Positions 57,437 to 64,000 of a stretch of 64,000 bases of DNA are shown here, one piece after another. Source of the DNA: Paraphoma chrysanthemicola (Eukaryota > Ascomycota > Dothideomycetes > Pleosporales > Phaeosphaeriaceae); assembly GCA_020744225.1 (NCBI GenBank), contig JAGMWG010000006.1, forward strand, positions 1,896,665-1,960,664, read 5' to 3'. A model generated the notes under the pieces. The model did not search any database. It was not told where the DNA came from and worked only from the letters and a program-made list of their open reading frames with translations. Position 1 is the first letter of the stretch; the number at the start of each line of letters is the position of its first letter. Position numbers and translations under genes: made by a program.

Positions 57437-57767
57437 GCCTAATTTTCGCCAAATATCGCTTAACGTTAGGGTTTCCCACTTTTCGCACGGCAATTCTAAG
57501 GCCCGAAACCCACTTCATCAACCCCCCGAAACCCAAGAACTTCTAACTATTATCCATTAATATTTGGTACAGATTTATCTTAAAATTACATGCACAATCA
57601 ATCTCTAGAGTTGCAGCACATCAGTCTTGTATTACGTCGTTGAAATCACTGCTGCAGACACAGAGGACGTTAGAATAGAGAACCCCGTCTAGGACAGCCG
57701 AGCAGCTGTCGCGCAAGCTAAGCAGCAAATCAACAACAGCGCACGTTGCGCAAACGACCAACAATAG
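57437..57767. other. Upstream region of the helicase reading frame
   Basis: About 330 bp of less AT-rich sequence between the dead copy and the start of recognisable coding in the second copy. It probably contained the promoter. No box identified. Confidence 0.4.
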
Positions 57768-60700
57768 CCGCAGAAAATTACTAGAGAGAACTGCGACACT
57801 GTTATCTGCTTTCTTGAAGAATTTGGCGTTCTTGTGTGCAAACAGCACCATACAGGAGTCGTCAATCTTAACAGGCACTTACGAGAACAGCATGGAACCC
57901 CCATTACACAGCGACAACAAGTACTAGAGCACTTTGCACAATTTTCTGTTGTCAATCCAAGTACAGTCGAACTGCCAGAGGAGCCCGCAGCGCTCATTCC
58001 CGAACTCAGGGCGCCGTTAAGCGGTATGCAGTGCAGAGCGTGCAGCTTCATCACAGTCAGCACGAGCAGCATAAAGACACACTACAGAAAATTGCACCAA
58101 CTTTCTTAGACAGGGGATAAAAGCGCATTGTATTCAACTGTGAAAGTTCAGACGTTTTTCAGCAGCGGGGGGTTGCAGAAATATTTTATTGTTAATTTAG
58201 GTGCTGAAAACAATGTTGAGAATTCCGAAAGATTAAAACCAAACCAGGTTGCTCAGCAGCAGCTTAGCAATTATCAAAAAGTGCGAAAACAGATTGACAA
58301 CGACATGCAAGTAATAGAAGAGGCAGCAAAGACTGATAAAACTGGCTGGTTCACGAGAACAAAGTGGTTGCCGTTTCTGAAAGGCCGCAATCTCGCTCAT
58401 CTGGGCTACGCAGCCCGCTTACCCAATCGCAACGAGGCAAAGCTACGTCTTGCTGCTGAGCTAACAGAAAAATTAATTAAGCAGAGTATAAGAGGGCTAG
58501 CGACACTTCCAGATAAGACACGGCAATAGCTCAAAAGTGCAAAGCAGACAGAGGTTGATGTACGTCCGTTAGCGCGAATGCAGAACCCCGAGAGTCAGGC
58601 AACGTACACTAGCTACATGGTCCGATTTGTGTGCTTCTATCTCCGCATCATCGCCGACAAAGAGCGTCGAGTAGATGAATTTTTATCACAAGAGTCTCAG
58701 CTTATTAACAGCAGTAATGAGGAAAGCAGCAAGGATAGCAGCACGGAGAGCGAGTGCAACGACAGTAGCAAGGACAATAACACTAGAAGCTCCGACAACG
58801 ACAGCATTGCGCCACCACGCACACCGCGCAAGAATACGCAAGTTAACAAACTAAAAGACGCGCAGAAGCTGTTTACGTAGAAGAGCGATCAGAAGGCGCT
58901 AGCAATGCAGCTCTGGCTAACGCTAGACGACAGCAACGCGACCGCTCAGACGAGCGCTCTGCTTAACTCGCTAACTTCATTTATTCTTACGGAGTATAGT
59001 AATAACGCGATATCGACTAGTCTAGTGCAGTATCTCACCGTGCTAGGCATAGACACGCAGACGAACCGCTTGCGCACAGCAAAGAATTACTCGTACATGC
59101 TAGCTAGCGTTGTGTACTGTACCCAGGTGCTAGCTGTTAAAAAGTTGCTTCCAGCAGCTAAACGTAAAGATCAGACAGAGAAAGATCGCGATCAATTCTT
59201 AGATATACGCAAGAAGTATCTAGCAGACGGCTCGTACAGTTCGATGAGTGCAATGCTTAGTCTGCTAGCATACAGCAAGCACGCAGCGATAAACAAAGAG
59301 AACGCTAGCAACACTTCTTAGTCGCCCGACAAGAAGACTTTCTATCTTAACAGTCAGCCAATCGAGGTTCAACGCTTCTGCAAGATAGCACAGAGCATAG
59401 AGGCTGAGTTAGTAGAGCGATTCTAGCAGCTGTGCTAGGTCAACAATGTTGCTAACCGCTTTACAATTAATCTAGAGCAGATTACAGACGACGTTACGTT
59501 CACAACGCAGGGCAAGTCTTTTGTAACAACTGCTAGCAACGGTCTGTCTAAAGAGTTAGCTTAGATGCTAAAGCAGGCGCAAAGTACAGAGGGCAGCATG
59601 CGACTGCAGACTTCTAACAGCCAGTAGAGAAGGAAAAAGGTGCGAGAGTATCTGCGCAAGCTAGACCGTTTCAAGGAGCTCAAGCTGTGTTGCGTGCACG
59701 TTAAACAAGGTCAGCCAGCTCGAGAGTCTAAGATTACGACGACACGGCATCGCAACAGACTACTGCAGAACCGCAATTGGTATATCATCGCTAGTATAAT
59801 GGTATCAGTAGTTCGCTACTACAAGTCGCAGTCTCAGTTTGACGCGCCAAAGGTAGTGCCGCGCTTTCTGCCGCCGCGGTTAGGACAGATTATGGCGCTC
59901 TACTTGAGTTACTTGCAGCCGTTTGAAGAGTATCTTGTAGTGCAGGTCTTGGGTAGTAGGGTGCACGACTACATCTAGGGCGACGGGCAGGGGGCATGAA
60001 GCACCGACCGACTTACAAGGGTGCTGGAGCGCGAGACAGGCAAGCGGCTCGGTGTTAAGCTACATACGCTGGGGTACCGTCACACTGCTGTTGGCATTGG
60101 CCGGGTCAAAGTGGGCGAGTCATTTGGTCGGGGCTATCAAGACGAGGTGGGGGAGATGGATGAAGCAGAAGTGGACGAAGATCAGGAAGATCTTCTTGAG
60201 CTGCAGAACTCGCGGACAACGTTGATGGGCGTGGGCAACTACAGCGTGTCGATTGACATCGTGAAGCATCTCAGCACGCGGTCGATCGATGCGTTCCGGG
60301 CACTCAGCACGGCGTGGCATCGCTTCTTAGGTGTGGATGGGCAGGCAGCTGAGCACGAAGCGCCGACGCGGCAACGGAAGAGAGCGATGCGGGAGAGCAT
60401 GTCTGGGCTGGCGATTCTGCCGAAAGAGAAGGCGGTGCATGTAGAAGACACGCGGGTTACGGCGGTACAGCGAGCGCTACAGAAGGTGTTGGGCAAACAA
60501 GACGTTGGGTTTCGGTCGATGGAGCAGGAACAGGCACTGTACGCGGTGCTGGACAAGCAGACGCCGCTCGTGGTCGTGCTTCCGACTGGGGGAGGGAAGA
60601 GCTTGCTGTTCACGCTGCCGGCTTGTGTGGAAGAGACGGGCGTGACGGTAGTTGTTGTGCCGTACCGGGCGTTGATTGAGGATCTGGTTGGCCGGATTCG

Positions 60701-62138
60701 CGATGCTGGAGTCGACTGTATGGAATGGAAGCATGGCGAAAGCAACCCGGCGTCCGTAGTGGTTGTCAGTGCGGATGTAGCGGGCGACATGACGAGCAAC
60801 GGCAACTTCTTGGGTTATGCTCGGTTGCTAAAAGGCAAGGGGTTGCTGCAGCGGATTGTGGTCGACGAGTGTCATCTGGTGCTGACGGCACGGCACTGGC
60901 GAGAGAATCTGCTCAAGGTCAAGAATCTGCGACTGCTTGGGTGTCCGATGGTGCTATTGACGGCAACGCTGCCGCCGTTGCAGGAGGGCGAGCTGGAGGC
61001 AAGCATGCTTGTGAAGAATGCAACGTACATCCGGGCCAGTACAGTAAGGCCGAACGCTCGATACTTTGTATCGTGGTGTCAACGCAAGGCGCTAGAGAAT
61101 ACAGCGCTGTGGATGTGCGAGCGATGGGCTGCAAGGCTGCGGCGGACGGGACAGAAGGGGGTTGTGTATTGTCTCAGCAAGGCGCAGAGCGAGCGGATGG
61201 CAGAAGCGCTGGGGTGTGCATACTATCACGCGGGCATGGACGCTGACGAGCGGGCTGATCGACTGCAAGAGTGGGTAGAGCATGGTGGGTTGATTGTAGC
61301 TACGTCGGCGCTTGGAACGGGGGTGGACTACGCGGGGATTGTGTACATCTTGCACGTTGGGATGCCGTGGAGCATTACCGACTTCGCTCAGGCAAGTGGA
61401 CGTGGAGGACGAGGCGGAGAGGAGGTCGATGTGGTAGTGGTGCTTGAGCAGGGGGAGGTTGAGAAGAGGATGGAGCGAGAGAGCGATGACATAGAGGTGG
61501 TGGCAATGGGGCAGTTTCTGGTTGGGAGCGGGTGCCGACGGGAGCTGATGAGCTCGTATATGGATGTGAAGGGGGTCGGGTGTCGAGAGATAGAGGCAGT
61601 CCGTTGCGATCGATGTGGGGAGGGGGAAGATGCTTGGTTGGAGGAGCAGGAGAATTGGGCTCGCGAATGGGCTACGGTAGAGGAGGCGTTTAGTGAGCTG
61701 CGGAATGGATGTGCAATCTGCTGGATAGTGGGACAGGAGCATGCAGCGAGACAGGAGGATGAATGGAAGAAGCATAGGACGATGCAATGCACGGCGTGGG
61801 AGCACGCAACAGGGGCGGGAGCGGATGAGTTCCGGAAGAAGATGGTGGACCGGACGGTGAAGAATAATTGTCGGCGGTGCTGGGTGAGTCAGAAGTACTG
61901 CGCAACGGGGGAGGGGATGGACAAGCGGTGTCAGTGGGCGAATGTGGTAGTGCCGCTGGCGTACGCAGCGCGTCTGACTCGGAGGGGCATTGCGACAATG
62001 GGAGATTGCGGATTTGGGGAGATAGGAGACGATGCATACGCTGGATGGTTAGGGAAGAGGCATAGGGAGGAGGTATGGGGACAGGTGTTTACGAACGCGA
62101 TGGCGATGGCGATTCGGCTTATACTGCAATGCCGTTAG
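57768..62138 (+). pseudogene. Telomere-linked RecQ-like helicase gene, 5' half disrupted by stops
   Basis: A single frame runs about 4.3 kb. Two N-terminal zinc-finger-like motifs (VCKQH...HLREQH near 57834; MQCRAC...HYRKLH near 58030-58095) resemble the DUF3505/OrsD type. After a long middle region comes a superfamily-2 helicase: FRSMEQEQAL, LPTGGGKS (motif I), DECH (II), TATLPP (III), VYCLSK (IV), ATSALGTGVD (V) and QASGRGGRGG (VI), then a Cys-rich tail (CAICW... CRRCW). Ten in-frame stops interrupt it: TAG at 58107, 58527, 58878, 59319, 59424, 59436, 59562, 59625 and 59976, and TGA at 59997. No frameshift is seen, and from 60000 to 62138 the frame is clean (~705 codons). Such helicases sit next to telomeres in many fungi. 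The 3' half could still be expressed from an internal start. Confidence 0.85.
60021..62138 (+). CDS. Intact 3' portion: RecQ-like helicase domain
   Basis: The uninterrupted part of the frame contains the whole helicase core and the Cys-rich C-terminal region. The first codon of this segment is GTG; the first ATG is near 60156 (MDEAEVDEDQED), which would give about 660 residues. All motifs needed for ATP binding and hydrolysis are present. Whether it is translated depends on a promoter or start inside the frame, which I cannot show. Codons here are G-rich compared with the disrupted 5' part. Confidence 0.6.
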   Translation: MLERETGKRLGVKLHTLGYRHTAVGIGRVKVGESFGRGYQDEVGEMDEAEVDEDQEDLLELQNSRTTLMGVGNYSVSIDIVKHLSTRSIDAFRALSTAWHRFLGVDGQAAEHEAPTRQRKRAMRESMSGLAILPKEKAVHVEDTRVTAVQRALQKVLGKQDVGFRSMEQEQALYAVLDKQTPLVVVLPTGGGKSLLFTLPACVEETGVTVVVVPYRALIEDLVGRIRDAGVDCMEWKHGESNPASVVVVSADVAGDMTSNGNFLGYARLLKGKGLLQRIVVDECHLVLTARHWRENLLKVKNLRLLGCPMVLLTATLPPLQEGELEASMLVKNATYIRASTVRPNARYFVSWCQRKALENTALWMCERWAARLRRTGQKGVVYCLSKAQSERMAEALGCAYYHAGMDADERADRLQEWVEHGGLIVATSALGTGVDYAGIVYILHVGMPWSITDFAQASGRGGRGGEEVDVVVVLEQGEVEKRMERESDDIEVVAMGQFLVGSGCRRELMSSYMDVKGVGCREIEAVRCDRCGEGEDAWLEEQENWAREWATVEEAFSELRNGCAICWIVGQEHAARQEDEWKKHRTMQCTAWEHATGAGADEFRKKMVDRTVKNNCRRCWVSQKYCATGEGMDKRCQWANVVVPLAYAARLTRRGIATMGDCGFGEIGDDAYAGWLGKRHREEVWGQVFTNAMAMAIRLILQCR

Positions 62139-62391
62139 GTAGGAGAGTATAGTAAGATGTGGTTAGGGTAAGAATACAAGAAATAGAGATGTGTCCGCTT
62201 ACTTGTAGGGTAGGCGCAGAGATAAGAATTCAAAAATTGGCTACTCAGGTAAGGGGTTCAGGGTTATAAATAGAGAATACTCTGTACTAGCAACAGTAGG
62301 ACATGAAATAAGAAAAGAAGAAGAGTAAGCCCGCGCTAAGGCGTACAGTGTTATGAGAGATGTTTTATCTTTAATGTGTGATGTCTAACTG
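62139..62391. other. 3' flank of the helicase gene
   Basis: About 250 bp of ordinary sequence before the satellites. No gene seen. Confidence 0.4.
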
Positions 62392-62660
62392 GTTAGTTGT
62401 CTGATGTCGGTTGTCTGATGTCGGTTGTCTGATGTCGGTTGTCTGATGTCGGTTGTCTGATGTCGGTTGTCTGATGTCGGTTGTCTTTGTCTGATTTTCT
62501 GGTTCCGGGTGTCTGGTTCCGGGTGTCTGATTCCGGGTGTCTGATTTCCGATGTCTGATTTCTGATTTCTGATCTCTGATTTCTGATTTCTGATTTCTGA
62601 TTTTCGATTTTCGATTTTCGATTTTCGATTTTCGATTTTCAATTTTTGATTTTTGATTTC
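62392..62660 (+). repeat. Degenerate heptamer satellite
   Basis: Nearly the whole stretch is built of 7-bp units of the general form TYYGRTK. It begins as about seven copies of TCTGATGTCGGTTG (two heptamers each), passes through TCTGGTTCCGGGTG, then TCTGATT runs, and ends as TTCGATT/TTTGATT. The gradual change suggests local expansion of a telomere-like short repeat. Confidence 0.85.
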
Positions 62661-62828
62661 TGAGTTCTGATTTATGAGTTTTACTTAGAGGTAAATATCT
62701 GGGGTGGTAGAACAGCTGTTACAGAGAATAACAACACGTAAGAGAACTACGGAAAAATGAAGTATAAACCGCGCGAATTAGCAAGGTATTATAGGAAGAG
62801 CATATGAGGGTAGAGAAAAGACAGGGTA
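62661..62828. other. Spacer between satellites
   Basis: Short AT-rich spacer with no feature recognised. Confidence 0.4.
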
Positions 62829-63866
62829 GGCGGCTGGGCCGTGATACAGAAGAAGAGGGTAAGAATTAGGGTGAGGGGTTTATAGACAGGGTGGGCGGCT
62901 GGGCCGTGATACAGAAGAAGAGGGTAAGTATTAGGGTGAGGGGTTTAAAGACAGGGTGGGCGGCTGGGCCGTGATACAGAAGAAGAGGGTGAGTATTGGG
63001 GTGAGAGGTTTAAAGACGGGGTGGGCGGTTGGGCCGTGATATAGAAGAAGAGGGTGCAGGGTAAGGGTGAAGGGAAAGACGGGGTGGGCGGTTGGGCCGT
63101 GATATAGAAGAAGAGGGTGCAGGGTAAGGGTGAAGGGAAAGACGGGGTGGGCGGTTGGGCCGTGATATAGAAGAAGAGGGTGCAGGGTAAGGGCGAAGGG
63201 AAAGAAAGGGGTGGGCGGTTGGGCCGTGATACAGAAGAAGAGGGTGCAGGGTAAGGGTGAAGGGAAAGACGGGGTGGGCGGTTGGGCCGTGATACAGAAG
63301 AAGAGGGTGCAGGGTAAGGGTGAAGGGAAAGACGGGGTGGGCGGTTGGGCCGTGATACAGAAGAAGAGGGTGCAGGGTAAGGGTGAAGGGAAAGACGGGG
63401 TGGGCGGTTGGGCCGTGATATAGAAGAAGAGGGTGCAAGGTAAGGGCGAAGGGAAAGAAAGGGGTGGGTGGTTGGGCCGTGATATAGAAGAAGAGGGTGC
63501 AGGGTAAGGGCGAAGGGAAAGAAAGGGGTGGGCGGTTGGGCCGTGATACAGAAGAAGAGGGTGCAAGGTAAGGGCGAAGGGAAAGAAAGGGGTGGGTGGT
63601 TGGGCCGTGATATAGAAGAAGAGGGTGCAGGGTAAGGGTGAAGGGAAAGACGGGGTGGGCGGTTGGGCCGTGATATAGAAGAAGAGGGTGCAGGGTAAGG
63701 GTGAAGGGAAAGACGGGGTGGGCGGTTGGGCCGTGATATAGAAGAAGAGGGTGCAGGGTAAGGGCGAAGGGAAAGAAAGGGGTGGGCGGTTGGGCCGTGA
63801 TACAGAAGAAGAGGGTGCAGGGTAAGGGTGAAGGGAAAGACGGGGTGGGCGGTTGGGCCGTGATAT
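62829..63866 (+). repeat. 63-bp subtelomeric satellite, about 17 copies
   Basis: Each unit contains GGTGGGCGGTTGGGCCGTGA, ATA(C/T)AGAAGAAGAGGGTG and a GGGTAAGGG-type telomere-like string. Most copies are 63 bp; variants with GAAAGAAAGGGG are 64 bp, and the first three, centromere-proximal, copies are more diverged (GGGTTTAAAGACAGGG ending). Because 63 is a multiple of three, the minus strand shows a long 21-residue-periodic open frame, which I regard as spurious. Confidence 0.92.
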
Positions 63867-63880
63867 AGGGTTAGGGGTTA

Positions 63881-63911
<31 letters not shown>

Positions 63912-64000
63912 GGTTAGGGTTAGGGTTAGGGTTAGGGTTAGGGTTAGGGTTAGGGTTAGGGTTAGGGTTAGGGTTAGGGTTAGGGTTAGGGTTAGGGTTA
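63867..64000 (+). repeat. Telomere, (TTAGGG)n
   Basis: From about 63867 the sequence becomes GGGTTAGGGGTTAGGTTAGG and then an uninterrupted TTAGGG array to the end of the window. The first three or four units are variants (TTAGGGG, TTAGG, TTTAGGG). The G-rich strand runs 5'->3' toward the end, so this is the true right end of the chromosome. Confidence 0.98.

Noticed and set aside
57999..59999. TAG reassigned to an amino acid in the helicase gene
   Set aside because: TAG ends several normal genes in this window (for example those ending at 1103, 24601, 29270 and 37753), and the substitutions fit RIP.
62385..62642. Lys/Glu/Asn-rich minus-strand frame
   Set aside because: It is the heptamer satellite read as protein.
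62931..63566. A 211-codon minus-strand frame with 21-residue repeats
   Set aside because: It arises because the 63-bp satellite is a multiple of three; there is no start context, signal or non-repeat domain.

Overview
The window is the right-hand end of a chromosome of a filamentous ascomycete. It ends in about 130 bp of TTAGGG repeats running to base 64000. Genes have many short introns (mostly 45-65 bp, GT...AG), and fungal families dominate: RTA1-like, HET, Zn2Cys6, fungal Hsp70-like ATPases and a telomere-linked helicase. AT-rich tracts carry C-to-T and G-to-A changes of the kind made by repeat-induced point mutation (RIP). A Dothideomycete/Pezizomycotina origin fits, but the species cannot be read from the sequence.

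Layout. (1) 1-25 kb is mostly conserved, with housekeeping genes: a coiled-coil protein, DUF3237, a repeat-rich coiled-coil gene divergent from an Hsp70-like ATPase, RTA1-like, ARP6 (SWR1 complex), mitoribosomal mL50, Per1 (GPI remodelling), a secreted BNR-type propeller, and a TAP-like protease fused to a mucin-like GPI tail. (2) 25-47.7 kb is an accessory metabolic and self-recognition region: aldehyde dehydrogenase, MFS transporter, alpha/beta hydrolase divergent from a Zn2Cys6 regulator, PRISE-type reductase, cyclase-family enzyme, a HET remnant facing an intact HET gene, an acyl-CoA dehydrogenase, a secreted EF-hand/Kex2-site protein and an ACS-type MFS transporter. Decayed paralogous pieces of the cyclase and of the acyl-CoA dehydrogenase lie in the same region. 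The MFS promoter and the esterase/regulator promoter share CGG-type motifs, so a co-regulated cluster is plausible. (3) 47.9-55 kb is sparse: an AT-rich island, a short arrestin-like gene with a PPPY motif, an alpha/beta hydrolase and a relic of a second copy. (4) 55-64 kb is subtelomere: a 22-bp minisatellite, an AT-rich RIP-like region with a dead copy of the helicase N-terminus, then a long helicase reading frame with two N-terminal zinc-finger-like motifs. That frame holds ten in-frame stops in its first 2.2 kb and none in its last 2.1 kb. A heptamer satellite, about 17 copies of a 63-bp satellite and the telomere follow.

Exon joins were worked out by hand from splice signals, reading phase and family sequence. 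For the genes with complete models the summed exon length is a multiple of three. No tRNA, rRNA, CRISPR array or intact transposon was recognised.
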